Assembly: GCF_031458235.1 (NCBI RefSeq) | Contig: NZ_JAVDYB010000001.1 | Span: forward strand, 620,001-684,000 | Length of the DNA: 64,000 nt | From: Catenuloplanes atrovinosus | Lineage (GTDB): Bacteria; Actinomycetota; Actinomycetes; Mycobacteriales; Micromonosporaceae | Reading direction: 5' to 3' | Part shown: positions 27,197-34,943 of the stretch, in pieces | Layout of the letters: every line of letters begins with the position of its first letter | How positions within the stretch are numbered: the stretch's first letter is position 1 | Notes under the pieces: generated by a model | What the model was told of the DNA's origin: nothing | The model's input: only the letters and a program-made list of their open reading frames with translations | Databases searched by the model: none | Position numbers and translations under genes: made by a program

Positions 27197-27307
27197 GCCG
27201 TCGCCTCCCTCTGGCGTTGCTCTCCGCTGTCTCCGCGCGCCGGCCCTCGGCCCTCCCCGGAGATACCGCAACCGTATCCGCGCCCGCGTACTTTGTCCGA
27301 GGAGCGG

Positions 27308-28714
27308 CTAGACGGCTGCGTTCCGGATCGCGGCGGCGACGACGTCGATCGCGGTCGCGCGGATCGTGTCGAGTCCGTGCTCCCCGGTGGCCGGCGTGGT
27401 GCCGGTGGCGAGCGCCACCACGGCATCGCCGTCGAAGCGGGTGTGAGACGGATGCAGCGCACGCGCCATGCCGTCGTGGCCACTCTGCGCGAGCAGCAGG
27501 CACTCGGTCTTGGTCAGCGCCGCATCCGTCGCGACCACGACGATGGTCGTGTTCTCCCGCGCCGTCCCGCCGAACGGCCACACCGGTCCGTCGCCGGGCG
27601 CCGCGGTCGGCGACGTCGTGCCGTTGGAAGGAGCGGCAATCTGTGCCGCGGCGTCGCCACCGGCCGAGCCGCTCGGTGCGGTATCGCCGTTGCCGGTCGA
27701 GTCGCTCGGGGTGGGTGCGCTGGTGCCGGTCGCGTCGGTCGGTGCGGGCGTGTTGCGGGTCAGGGTGCTCGGGGTGGGTGCGCTGGTGCCGGTCGCGTCG
27801 GTCGGCGCGGGCGTGTTGTTGCCGGTTAGGGGGCTCGGTGTAGGCGTGCTGGTGCCGGTCACGCCGCTCGGTGCGGGCGGGGTGGAGCCGTTCGGTGTCG
27901 ATGTGCCGCTGCTCGTCGAGCCGTTCGGCGGGGTGAGCGGGTGGGGATCGTCGGAGGGGGCCAGGTGACGGCCGTCGGGGGTGATGATTGAGCCGAGGGC
28001 GTTGACGACGGCGAAAGCGGTGACGATGGCGCCGCTGCTGTCGCGGGCGGAGGCGACGCCGAAGCCGCCGGGGTCCTGACGGCCGCGCCAGCGGCCGGTG
28101 GTGGCACCGGTTCCGGCACCGACGCGTCCCGTCCGGAGCACGTCGACGGGAGCGGACAGCGCGTCGAGGAGCGCGGCGCGGCCGGACGCGGCGTCCGGCG
28201 GGGTCGTGGCCACGGAAGCGTCGAAGATCGACATGCCGACCACGATGGGGACCGGGCCGTAGGCGGTGGCGAAGCCCTCGCCCCTGTCGCGCAGCGCGCG
28301 CATCACGCCGTCGCCCGCGGCCAGGCCGAACGCGGAGCCGCCGGACAGGACCACCGCGTCTACCCGATCCACCATCCGTTCCGGTGCGAGCAGGTCGAAC
28401 TCCCGGGTCGCCGGGGCGCCGCCGCGCACCTCCCCGGAGGCGGTCGTTCCGGGCGGCGGCAGTACGACGGTGACACCGGTGCCGTCCCCGGTCCAGTGGC
28501 CGACGCGGACACCGGCCGGCATCTCGACCGTCACCACCACCGACCCGCCGTCGCCGTCGCGCGGATCGGTGACGCTTCCAGCGGCGCCGACACCCGTGGC
28601 CATGTCTCCACCGGCCGAAGCCAGGGCACCGGAAGGAAACGCGGTGGCCGGAGAGGGCGTGACGCTGGAAGAAGAGGCGGGGGAGGAAGCGGAGCGATGG
28701 GGATCAGTGCCCAT
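27308..28714 (-). CDS. P1-family (DmpA-like) autoprocessing peptidase with low-complexity insertion
   Basis: 468 residues. Members are Ntn-type aminopeptidases (MEROPS P1) that cleave themselves before a Thr/Ser nucleophile. Conserved pieces are AGVRVGHWTGDGTGVTVVL, VVLSGGSAFGLAAGDGVM, the glycine-rich RVGAGTGATTGRWRG, and ENTTIVVVATDAALTK with the predicted cleavage at Asn388-Thr389, then GHDGMARAL and HTRFDGDAVVALATG. Between about 256 and 375, just before the cleavage site, is a Ser/Thr/Pro-rich insertion with a 21-residue tandem repeat (DNA period 63 bp, 27711 and 27774). The N-terminal 37 residues are also low-complexity, and ATG 28603 (MATGVGAAGS) is a plausible alternative start. Confidence 0.88.
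   Translation of the reverse strand: MGTDPHRSASSPASSSSVTPSPATAFPSGALASAGGDMATGVGAAGSVTDPRDGDGGSVVVTVEMPAGVRVGHWTGDGTGVTVVLPPPGTTASGEVRGGAPATREFDLLAPERMVDRVDAVVLSGGSAFGLAAGDGVMRALRDRGEGFATAYGPVPIVVGMSIFDASVATTPPDAASGRAALLDALSAPVDVLRTGRVGAGTGATTGRWRGRQDPGGFGVASARDSSGAIVTAFAVVNALGSIITPDGRHLAPSDDPHPLTPPNGSTSSGTSTPNGSTPPAPSGVTGTSTPTPSPLTGNNTPAPTDATGTSAPTPSTLTRNTPAPTDATGTSAPTPSDSTGNGDTAPSGSAGGDAAAQIAAPSNGTTSPTAAPGDGPVWPFGGTARENTTIVVVATDAALTKTECLLLAQSGHDGMARALHPSHTRFDGDAVVALATGTTPATGEHGLDTIRATAIDVVAAAIRNAAV
27640..27945 (-). repeat. In-frame Ser/Thr/Pro repeat region in the P1 peptidase gene
   Basis: Units coding TGTSAPTPS...NTPAPTDA repeat with a 63-bp period, two near-identical copies and weaker ones on either side. 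It encodes the insertion immediately upstream of the autoproteolytic Thr. Confidence 0.7.
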
Positions 28715-28743
28715 GACGTGATGCTATGCCCGCCTCCTGCCTG

Positions 28744-30336
28744 CTAGGCGCCGTGGCGGCGGGATGGTGAGGCATCACGCACCTCCGGGCGGTGGAAGCC
28801 CTCATCGGAAGCGCGATCCGCGGACGACGCCGGATCCGCCGCAGGATGCGACGCCGGAATCGACCCGAGGTCCTGCGCCGGGCCCGCCGCGGGATGCGAC
28901 GGCGGGTTGGTCGCCGGGTCCGCCGCTGGATGCGATGGCGTATGCGTCGCCGGGTCCGGTGCGGGATGCTGCGACGGCGAGTTGGTCGCCGGGTCCGGCG
29001 TGGGATGCGATGGCGGATCCGGCGCTGCGTCCGCCGTGGGATGCGATGGCGTATGCGTCGCCGGGTCCGGCGCGGGATGCGACGGCGGGTTGGTCGCCGG
29101 GTCCGGCGCGGGATGCGACGGCGGGTTGGTCGCCGGGTCCGGCGTGGGATGCGATGGCGTATGCGTCGCCGGGTCCGCCGTGGGATGCGACGGCGGGTTC
29201 GTCGCCGGGTCCGGCGTGGGATGCGATGGCGTATGCGTCGCCGGGTCCGGCGCGGGATGCGACGGCGGGTTCGTCGCCGGATGCGACGGCGGGTTGGTCG
29301 CCGGGTCCGCCGCTGGATGCGATGGCGGGTGCGTCGCCGGGTTCGGTGCGGGATGCTGCGACGGCAGATCCGGCGCCGGATGCGATGCGAGATCCGGCGG
29401 TGGTACACGGCTGGGCGGGGCCGTGTGCTCGGCACGCCGGTGGCCGGGATTCCGAAGGCAGTGGGCCGGGATGTCGGGACCCGGTGGCGGTGCGCCCAGC
29501 ATTTCCGGGTGGTATCCCGACGGATAGCCCGGGTACGACCGGTTCCGCGGCATCACCGCCAGCGCCGACCGTGTCCGTGGCGGGAAGAGCCACCGCAGCG
29601 CGATCGCCCGCGCCCGCAGCCCCGCCCGCAGCACGGCGCCCACCCCGGGCGGCGCGGGGCGCATCCCGAAGGCGTGGAGTATCGCGGGGGTGAGCATGCT
29701 GCGGACGCCGGCGCGGGCGGCGGGGCGGAGGAATCGCGGGAACCACGCGGCGAACAGCGCGACCGTGTAGTCGCCGACCTCGCGATTGCTGGGTGCGAAG
29801 GCGAAACGGCTCTGCTCGTACCGCTGCTTGAAGTCCTCGAAGTGCGCGAACGAATCGGGGATGTCACGGATGCCCATCCGGGCGCCGACCTCGCGGTAGT
29901 AATGAAAAGCGGCCAGCCTCTCGTGCGCGTGCAACGGCCGCCAGCCGTACCGGTCCACCCACGCTATCGGGTCGTAGATGAACGTCGACAGTACGTAGAG
30001 CATGTCGTCGTTGGAGATGGCGTAATGGGCGTGGGCGCGATTGACGACCCGGAGCGCGGAGCGGCCGCGCGGGGAATCGTAGCCGTGGGCGGCGATCTCG
30101 GCCATCAGCAGGGCGGTGTCGTCGTAGCGTTGCTGCGGGCGGGCACGGAATTCGCCGGTGGCGGCCAGGAGTGCGGAGATGGACGGTACGCAGTACGTGC
30201 GGAACAGCGCGAACTCCAGCGCCCGCGTGTAGTCCCAGGGGAATTCCAGACCGGCGGAGATGCGGTAGATCTCCGCGTGGTCCCGGACCGGATCGAGCCG
30301 CTCGATCCGCCTCAGCCAGCGGTGACGGTCGCGCAT
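28744..30336 (-). CDS. MpaB/DUF2236-family oxygenase with histidine-containing repeat tail (second paralog)
   Basis: 530 residues. Residues 1-300 are a DUF2236 domain (VVNRAHAHYAISNDDMLYVL, FIYDPIAWVDRYGWRPL, HYYREVGARMGIRDIP, RYEQSRFAF). From about 330 to 500 the protein becomes a tandem array of 12-residue units of the form PSHPxxDPATxx, about 13 copies, each with one His, encoded by a 36-bp minisatellite. The array is in frame with the enzyme domain and ends in a normal stop. The tail could be an extended spacer or metal-binding segment. The start is ATG 30336 with GAGG upstream, 10 bp after the acyl-CoA dehydrogenase fragment. P1 peptidase follows 29 bp downstream. Confidence 0.87.
   Translation of the reverse strand: MRDRHRWLRRIERLDPVRDHAEIYRISAGLEFPWDYTRALEFALFRTYCVPSISALLAATGEFRARPQQRYDDTALLMAEIAAHGYDSPRGRSALRVVNRAHAHYAISNDDMLYVLSTFIYDPIAWVDRYGWRPLHAHERLAAFHYYREVGARMGIRDIPDSFAHFEDFKQRYEQSRFAFAPSNREVGDYTVALFAAWFPRFLRPAARAGVRSMLTPAILHAFGMRPAPPGVGAVLRAGLRARAIALRWLFPPRTRSALAVMPRNRSYPGYPSGYHPEMLGAPPPGPDIPAHCLRNPGHRRAEHTAPPSRVPPPDLASHPAPDLPSQHPAPNPATHPPSHPAADPATNPPSHPATNPPSHPAPDPATHTPSHPTPDPATNPPSHPTADPATHTPSHPTPDPATNPPSHPAPDPATNPPSHPAPDPATHTPSHPTADAAPDPPSHPTPDPATNSPSQHPAPDPATHTPSHPAADPATNPPSHPAAGPAQDLGSIPASHPAADPASSADRASDEGFHRPEVRDASPSRRHGA
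28850..29400 (-). repeat. 36-bp minisatellite encoding PSHP repeats
   Basis: Around 13 imperfect 36-bp units within the MpaB paralog. They are high-copy and homogeneous (for example GGGATGCGACGGCGGGTTGG recurs), suggesting recent expansion. All reading frames of the array are open on both strands, which creates several false long frames. Confidence 0.85.
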
Positions 30337-30346
30337 GGGGGCATCC

Positions 30347-30532
30347 TCACAATCCGAGCGAACGGCCGATGACCTCCTTCATGATCTCGGTCGTACCGCC
30401 GTAGTCGGTGTGAACGCGCGAATCGAGGAACGCCCGGGCGATCGGGTATTCGCGCATGTATCCGTAACCGCCGTGCAATGGGAGGCAGCGGTCGACGACG
30501 CGCTGCTCCTCGGTGAAGATCTCCCGGGTCAC
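30347..30532 (-). pseudogene. C-terminal remnant of an acyl-CoA dehydrogenase
   Basis: 61 codons from a GTG that overlaps the CoA-transferase stop by four bases (GTGA). The peptide has the acyl-CoA dehydrogenase C-terminal signature: VVDRCLPLHGGYGYMREYPI, ARAFLDSRVHTDYGGTTEIM, and ends KEVIGRSLGL. Complete family members have about 380 residues, so more than 300 residues including the FAD and substrate domains are missing. It sits exactly between an intact CoA-transferase and an intact MpaB gene. Either an internal deletion removed the gene body, or the short coupled frame is still translated. I favour a remnant. Confidence 0.75.
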
Positions 30533-31599
30533 GATCCCGCCTCCCATTCGGCGAGCACCTCGTCCGTGTGCTGTCCGGGCAGCGCCGGTGGCCGTCCGAG
30601 CGCGGCCGGCGTGCCGGAGAACCGGGGCGCCGGCGCCGGCTGCACCACGCCGTCCCGTTGCGTGAACGTGCCGCGGGCCACCAGGTGCGGGTCGTGCGGC
30701 GCCTCGCCGAGCGACAGCACCGGCGCCACGCACGCGTCGCTGCCCGCGAAGATCTTCACCCATTCATCCCGGGTACGGCCGGCGAACGCGCGCCCGATCC
30801 GCTCCCGCAGCTGCGCGTGGTCGCCGGCCGGGGTGATGCCGAGCAGCCGGGCGAACTCCGCGAAGAACCGCGGCTCCAGCGCGCCCACCGCCACGTGCCG
30901 GCCGTCCGCGGTCTCGTACACGTCGTAGAACGGCGCGCCGGTGTCCAGCAGGTTCACGCCGCGCTCGTCCCGCCACGCGCCGGCCGCGAGCAGCCCGGAC
31001 AGCATCGTGGTGAGGTGCGCCGCACCGTCCACGATGGCCGCGTCCACCACCTGGCCCCGGCCGGAGCGCAGCGCGGCGAGCACGCCGACGACCAGGTAGA
31101 GCGAGCCGCCCGCGAAGTCGCCGAGCAGGTTGACCGGCACCTGTGGGGGACCGCCGGCCCGGCCGATCGCGTGCAGCGCGCCGGACAGCGCCAGGTATCC
31201 GATGTCGTGCCCGGCCGTGCGCGCCAGCGGACCGTCCTGCCCCCACCCGGTCATCCGGCCGTAGACCAGGCGCGGGTTGCGGGCCAGCGCCGGCTCCGGG
31301 CCGACGCCGAGCCGTTCCGCGACGCCGGGCCGCCAGCCCTCGATCAGCACGTCCGCGCGGGCGGCCAGCGACAGTACCCGCTCCACGCCCTCCGGCGTCT
31401 TCAGGTCCGCGAGCACCGAGCGTTTGCCGCGGTTGAGCAGGTCGCGGGCCGGGTCGACGGTCAGCGGCGAGCCGGGGCCGGGCCGGTCCACGCGCACCAC
31501 GTCCGCGCCCAGGTCGGCCAGCAGCATGGCCGCGAACGGCGCCGGCCCGATCCCGGCCAGCTCCACCACCCGGAGCCCGTGCAACGGCCCGCTCACCAC
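30529..31599 (-). CDS. CaiB/BaiF family CoA-transferase or alpha-methylacyl-CoA racemase
   Basis: 356-residue class III CoA-transferase-fold enzyme. Family blocks are LHGLRVVELAGIGPAPFAAM at the N terminus, LADLGADVVRVDRPGPGSP, GWRPGVAERLGVGP, MTGWGQDGPLARTAGHDIGY, QVVDAAIVDGAAHL, the FYDVYETADGRHVAVGALEP block and SDACVAPVLSL. The combination of AGHDIGY, VVDAAIVDG and SDACVAPV resembles alpha-methylacyl-CoA racemase (mycobacterial Mcr), which epimerises 2-methylacyl-CoA so that branched chains can be beta-oxidised. The start is GTG 31599 (or the adjacent GTG). It is divergent from a GntR gene with only 38 bp between the starts. Confidence 0.9.
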   Translation of the reverse strand: MVSGPLHGLRVVELAGIGPAPFAAMLLADLGADVVRVDRPGPGSPLTVDPARDLLNRGKRSVLADLKTPEGVERVLSLAARADVLIEGWRPGVAERLGVGPEPALARNPRLVYGRMTGWGQDGPLARTAGHDIGYLALSGALHAIGRAGGPPQVPVNLLGDFAGGSLYLVVGVLAALRSGRGQVVDAAIVDGAAHLTTMLSGLLAAGAWRDERGVNLLDTGAPFYDVYETADGRHVAVGALEPRFFAEFARLLGITPAGDHAQLRERIGRAFAGRTRDEWVKIFAGSDACVAPVLSLGEAPHDPHLVARGTFTQRDGVVQPAPAPRFSGTPAALGRPPALPGQHTDEVLAEWEAGS

Positions 31600-31605
31600 G
31601 ATCTT

Positions 31606-31628
31606 CTTATATCGTGATATTTGATATT
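31606..31628. promoter_or_regulatory. GntR operator candidate in the CoA-transferase/gntR promoter
   Basis: The AT-rich stretch TTATATCGTGATATTTGATATTG contains GATATTTGATAT (31616-31627) plus an inverted ATATC at 31610-31613. The same 12-mer occurs at 32314-32325 upstream of the acyl-CoA dehydrogenase gene. Confidence 0.65.
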
Positions 31629-31637
31629 GTCGTCGCC

Positions 31638-32276
31638 ATGCGACCGCAGCTTGCCGACGAGGTGGCGGCCGCGCTGCGTGCCCGGATCATGTCCGGCGAG
31701 CTGCGCCCGGGCGACCGGATCCGGCTGGAGGAGGTCGCCTCGCAGCTCGGCGTCAGCATCACGCCGGTCCGGGAGGCGCTGCTCCACCTGCGCGGCGAGG
31801 ACATGGTGGAGCTGGAGCCGCGCCGCGGTTACGTGGTGGCGCCGCTGTCCCGGCAGGACATCCGCGACGTGTTCCAGTTGCAGGGCGACATCGCGGGCGA
31901 ACTGGCCGCGCGCGTCGCCGCCCGGATCACCGACGCGCAGCTCGCGCAGCTGAGCCTGCTGGACCGGGCGCTGGCCCGCACGCGCGCGGCCGGCGAGGTC
32001 GAGACGCTGGAGTTCGACTTCCACCGCGCGGTGAACCGGATCGCGGAGGCGCGCAAGCTGAGCTGGTTCCTGCACACGGCCACGCGGTACACGCCGGCGC
32101 GCTTCTACTCCGCGGACGCGGGCTGGCGGGCCGGGATGCGCGAGGACCACGAGGCGCTGCTGGCCGCGTTCGCCGCTCGGGACGCGGCGGCGGCGCGCAC
32201 GGTCATGACGCGTCACTTCACGGACGGCGCCGACCGGCTGGTCAAGCACCTGGACGACCTCGGCATCTGGTCCTGA
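31638..32276 (+). CDS. GntR-family (FadR/VanR-type) transcriptional regulator
   Basis: 212 residues. The N-terminal winged helix has DEVAAALRARIMSGELRPGD, RLEEVASQLGVSITPVREAL and LEPRRGYVVAPLS. The C-terminal helical FCD ligand domain has the metal-site residues typical of the group (EFDFHRAVNRI, a later EDHEALLAAFAARD and RHFTDG). I choose ATG 31638 rather than the upstream GTG 31614 because the upstream bases form the probable operator. It likely controls the divergent CoA-transferase unit and the acyl-CoA dehydrogenase gene downstream, both of which carry the same GATATTTGATAT sequence. Confidence 0.93.
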   Translation: MRPQLADEVAAALRARIMSGELRPGDRIRLEEVASQLGVSITPVREALLHLRGEDMVELEPRRGYVVAPLSRQDIRDVFQLQGDIAGELAARVAARITDAQLAQLSLLDRALARTRAAGEVETLEFDFHRAVNRIAEARKLSWFLHTATRYTPARFYSADAGWRAGMREDHEALLAAFAARDAAAARTVMTRHFTDGADRLVKHLDDLGIWS

Positions 32277-32310
32277 CATGCCTCTCCCAGCAGGGAAACG
32301 TACCGCCGGA

Positions 32311-32326
32311 TTTGATATTTGATATG
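32311..32326 (+). promoter_or_regulatory. GntR operator candidate upstream of acyl-CoA dehydrogenase
   Basis: TTTGATATTTGATATG, with GATATTTGATAT at 32314-32325, is an exact repeat of the 12-mer in the gntR promoter. It lies 45 bp before the dehydrogenase start. Confidence 0.65.
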
Positions 32327-32370
32327 TTACGGTCGCTGTCAATGCCCTGTTCGGAGGCGGAGGACGCACG

Positions 32371-33492
32371 ATGGACATCGATCTTGTCGAGCTGACCGAT
32401 GAGCAGCGCGCGTTCGCGGAGGCGATCCGCGACCTCTGCCGCCGCGAGGCCGGCACGCGCGCCCGCCGCGACGAGCTGACCGGCCACGGCCGGCACGGCC
32501 ACAACCAGGAGCTGTACGAGAAGCTGGCCCGCCTCGGCTGGCTCGGCGCCGGCGGCATGGCCGACGCGTGCGTGTTCCTGGAGGAGACGGCGTACGGGCT
32601 GCTGCCGATCGGCGGCTACACCACTTCGCTGATCGTCGCCGGCGCCGTCGAGCGCTTCGGCGGTGACGCGCAGCGCGCGCTGATCGCGGAGGGCATGCGG
32701 CGCGGACGCACCTACGCGATCTCCATGTCCGAGCCGGACGCCGGCTCCGACGTGGCCGCGCTGGCCTGCCGCGCGACGCCGGACGGCGACGGCTGGGTGA
32801 TCGACGGCCAGAAGACCTGGTGCTCCAACGCCCACTTCGCGGACGCGATCCTGCTGGTCGCGCGCACCGACGGCGCGCCGGGCGACCACGACGGACTGAC
32901 CATGTTCCTGGTCCCGGCGGACGCGCCCGGCCTGCGGATCAGCGGCATCGACACGATGGGCGGCCGCGAGGTCAACGACCTGTGGTTCACCGGGTGCCGG
33001 GTGCCGGCGGACGCCGTGGTCGGCACGCCCGGCGCCGCGTGGAAGCAGCTCATGGCCGGCCTCAACGTGGAGAGGCTCATCCTCGGCGCGGTCATGCTCG
33101 GCATCGCCCGCCGCGCGTTCGACGACGTGCTCGGCTACGTGCGGGAGCGGCGCCAGTTCGGCCGCCCGATCGGCAGCTTCCAGGCGCTGCGCCACCGGAT
33201 CGCGGACCTGGCCGTCGAGATCGAGTGCACCCGGCTGCTCGTGCACCGCACCGCGCGCCTGGTCGACGCCGACCCCGCGCGCGTGCTGCCCCGCCAGGCC
33301 TCCATGGTCAAGCTCAAGGCCACCGAGGTGGCCCGCCGGGTGGCGCTCGACGGCATGCAGATGATGGGCGGGTACGGGTACGCCACCGAATTCGACATGG
33401 AACGCCACGTCCGCGCCGCGCTCGTCTCCACGGTCTACGGCGGCACCAGCGAGATCCAGCGCGACATCATCGGCCGCACCTACGGCCTCTAG
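32371..33492 (+). CDS. Acyl-CoA dehydrogenase
   Basis: 373-residue flavoenzyme that introduces a 2,3 double bond into acyl-CoA. Signatures include SMSEPDAGSDVAAL and DGQKTWCSNAHFAD for FAD and substrate binding, RQFGRPIGSFQALRHRIADL, and the C-terminal MMGGYGYATEFDMERHVRAA followed by VYGGTSEIQRDIIGRTYGL. The classical catalytic Glu of the YEGTSEIQR motif is Gly here, as in several FadE subgroups that use a Glu elsewhere. An upstream GATAT direct repeat ties it to the neighbouring GntR regulator. Possibly it takes over the role of the dehydrogenase remnant on the other side of that regulator. Confidence 0.93.
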   Translation: MDIDLVELTDEQRAFAEAIRDLCRREAGTRARRDELTGHGRHGHNQELYEKLARLGWLGAGGMADACVFLEETAYGLLPIGGYTTSLIVAGAVERFGGDAQRALIAEGMRRGRTYAISMSEPDAGSDVAALACRATPDGDGWVIDGQKTWCSNAHFADAILLVARTDGAPGDHDGLTMFLVPADAPGLRISGIDTMGGREVNDLWFTGCRVPADAVVGTPGAAWKQLMAGLNVERLILGAVMLGIARRAFDDVLGYVRERRQFGRPIGSFQALRHRIADLAVEIECTRLLVHRTARLVDADPARVLPRQASMVKLKATEVARRVALDGMQMMGGYGYATEFDMERHVRAALVSTVYGGTSEIQRDIIGRTYGL

Positions 33493-33552
33493 CGTTTATC
33501 GCCCCCACCCACGGGTACGCCGTTGTATCCGCTGGTCAGAGGGGAGTCGGCG

Positions 33553-34245
33553 ATGGGACTGCACACGCTCGCCACCGGAATCGACGCCGCCGGGGTGCGC
33601 CTCGACGCCGACCTCGTGATGCCCGCCGAGGCGCTCGGCGTGGTGCTGTTCGCGCACGGCAGCGGCAGCTCCCGGCACAGCCCGCGCAACACGGTCGTCG
33701 CGGAGCACCTGCACCGGCACCGGCTCGGCACGATCCTGCCCGACCTGCTCACCCGCGACGAGACGATCGAGGACGAGCACACCCGGCGGCTGCGCTTCGA
33801 CATCGGGATGCTCGCGGACCGGCTGATCGGCGTGATCGACTGGATCGGCGCGCAGGACTGGCGGCACGGGCAGCCCTACCAGGGCAACCACGAGCCGAAC
33901 GTACCGCCGGTGATCGGGCTCTTCGGCGCCAGCACCGGCGCCGCGGCGGCGCTGGTGGCCGCGGCCGCCCGCCGGGACGCGGTCCGCGCGGTGGTCTCCC
34001 GCGGCGGGCGCCCCGACCTGGCCGGCCCCGCGCTGGTGCAGGTGGCAGCGCCGACGCTGCTGATCGTGGGCGAGCACGACCCGGACGTGATGGCGCTCAA
34101 CCGCGACGCCCGCGCGCAGCTCACCACGCTCTCCGACCTGCTGATGATTCCCGGCGCCGGCCACCTGTTCGAGGAGGAGGGCGCGCTGGAGCAGGTCTCC
34201 GCCGCGGCCGCGGCCTGGTTCGCCGACCACCTGCGGAGGGCGTGA
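33553..34245 (+). CDS. Alpha/beta hydrolase, dienelactone-hydrolase-like
   Basis: 230 residues. The core has the fold's landmarks: FAHGSGSSRHSPRN (oxyanion-hole region), the nucleophile elbow GASTGAAAAL with a Ser, VGEHDPDV with an acid residue, and IPGAGHLFEEEG with the His. The start is ATG 33553 with GGGGAG seven bases upstream; the longer frame from 33523 adds no similarity. It is followed two bases after its stop by a phosphoribosyltransferase gene. The two functions are fused in some actinobacterial proteins (mycobacterial Rv0571c type), suggesting they work together. The substrate is not known. Confidence 0.9.
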   Translation: MGLHTLATGIDAAGVRLDADLVMPAEALGVVLFAHGSGSSRHSPRNTVVAEHLHRHRLGTILPDLLTRDETIEDEHTRRLRFDIGMLADRLIGVIDWIGAQDWRHGQPYQGNHEPNVPPVIGLFGASTGAAAALVAAAARRDAVRAVVSRGGRPDLAGPALVQVAAPTLLIVGEHDPDVMALNRDARAQLTTLSDLLMIPGAGHLFEEEGALEQVSAAAAAWFADHLRRA

Positions 34246-34247
34246 GC

Positions 34248-34898
34248 ATGCGGTTCGCCGACCGCACCGCCGCCGCCCGCCGCCTCGCCGCGACGGTCGC
34301 CGCGCACCTCGGCACGCTGCCCGCCGGCCGCCCGCTGATCCTGGGCCTGCCGCGCGGCGGCGTACCCATGGCCGCGATCATCGCCCGGCACGTCGGCGGC
34401 GACCTCGACGTCACGGTCGCCCGCAAGATCGGCGCGCCCGGTCACCCCGAGTTCGGCATCGGCGCGGTCGCGGCCTCCGGCGCCCCGATCTTCGACGCGC
34501 ACTCGCTCCACCGGCTCGGTCTCACCCCGGACGACCTGGCCGTCGCCGTCGAACGCGAGCGCACCGAGGCACACCGCCGCCTCACCGCCTACCGCGGCAC
34601 CCGCCCGGCCCCGGAGATCACCGGCCGCATCGTGATCGTCGTCGACGACGGCCTCGCCACCGGCGTCACCGCCCGCGCCGCCGTCCGCGCGCTGCGCGCC
34701 CACCGCCCCGCGCACCTGGCGCTGGCCGTCCCGGTCTGCACGCCCGAGGCCCGCGACCTGCTCGCCGCCGAGACCGACGCGGTCCTCTGCCTCCACTGCC
34801 CGTCCGACTTCCGCGCGGTCGGCGCCTTCTACGACGACTTCGCCCAGCTCACCGACGAGGACGTACACGCGGCGCTGGCCGCCGCCGTACACCCGTGA
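34248..34898 (+). CDS. Phosphoribosyltransferase-domain protein
   Basis: 216 residues of the type I phosphoribosyltransferase fold. The PRPP-binding motif is IVIVVDDGLATGVTARAAV at about 126-144. The N-terminal LILGLPRGGVPMAAIIA and VTVARKIGAPGHPEFGIGAV blocks are characteristic of the stand-alone group found next to dienelactone-hydrolase-like proteins. The start is ATG 34248 with GGAGGG upstream. The overlapping GTG 34242 is too close to that site. It may recycle a nucleobase or act on a stress-related metabolite; this is inference. A small hairpin and a dispersed repeat follow. Confidence 0.9.
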   Translation: MRFADRTAAARRLAATVAAHLGTLPAGRPLILGLPRGGVPMAAIIARHVGGDLDVTVARKIGAPGHPEFGIGAVAASGAPIFDAHSLHRLGLTPDDLAVAVERERTEAHRRLTAYRGTRPAPEITGRIVIVVDDGLATGVTARAAVRALRAHRPAHLALAVPVCTPEARDLLAAETDAVLCLHCPSDFRAVGAFYDDFAQLTDEDVHAALAAAVHP

Positions 34899-34922
34899 GA
34901 TCTTCCGTTTCGATCAGCTTCC

Positions 34923-34943
34923 GCGGGAAACCGATTTTCCCGC
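34923..34943. terminator. Hairpin between phosphoribosyltransferase and CHASE3 kinase genes
   Basis: GCGGGAAA (34923-34930) pairs with TTTCCCGC (34936-34943) around loop CCGAT, 25 bp after the plus-strand stop. The A/T ends of the stem make it look like a two-way terminator. Confidence 0.55.

Noticed and set aside
28850-29400. CRISPR array
   Set aside because: The 36-bp units are contiguous without unique spacers and are in frame with a coding sequence.
28704-29435. Arg-rich repeat protein in another frame of the 36-bp array
   Set aside because: Only one frame continues into a recognisable DUF2236 domain; the others are by-products of a stop-free repeat.
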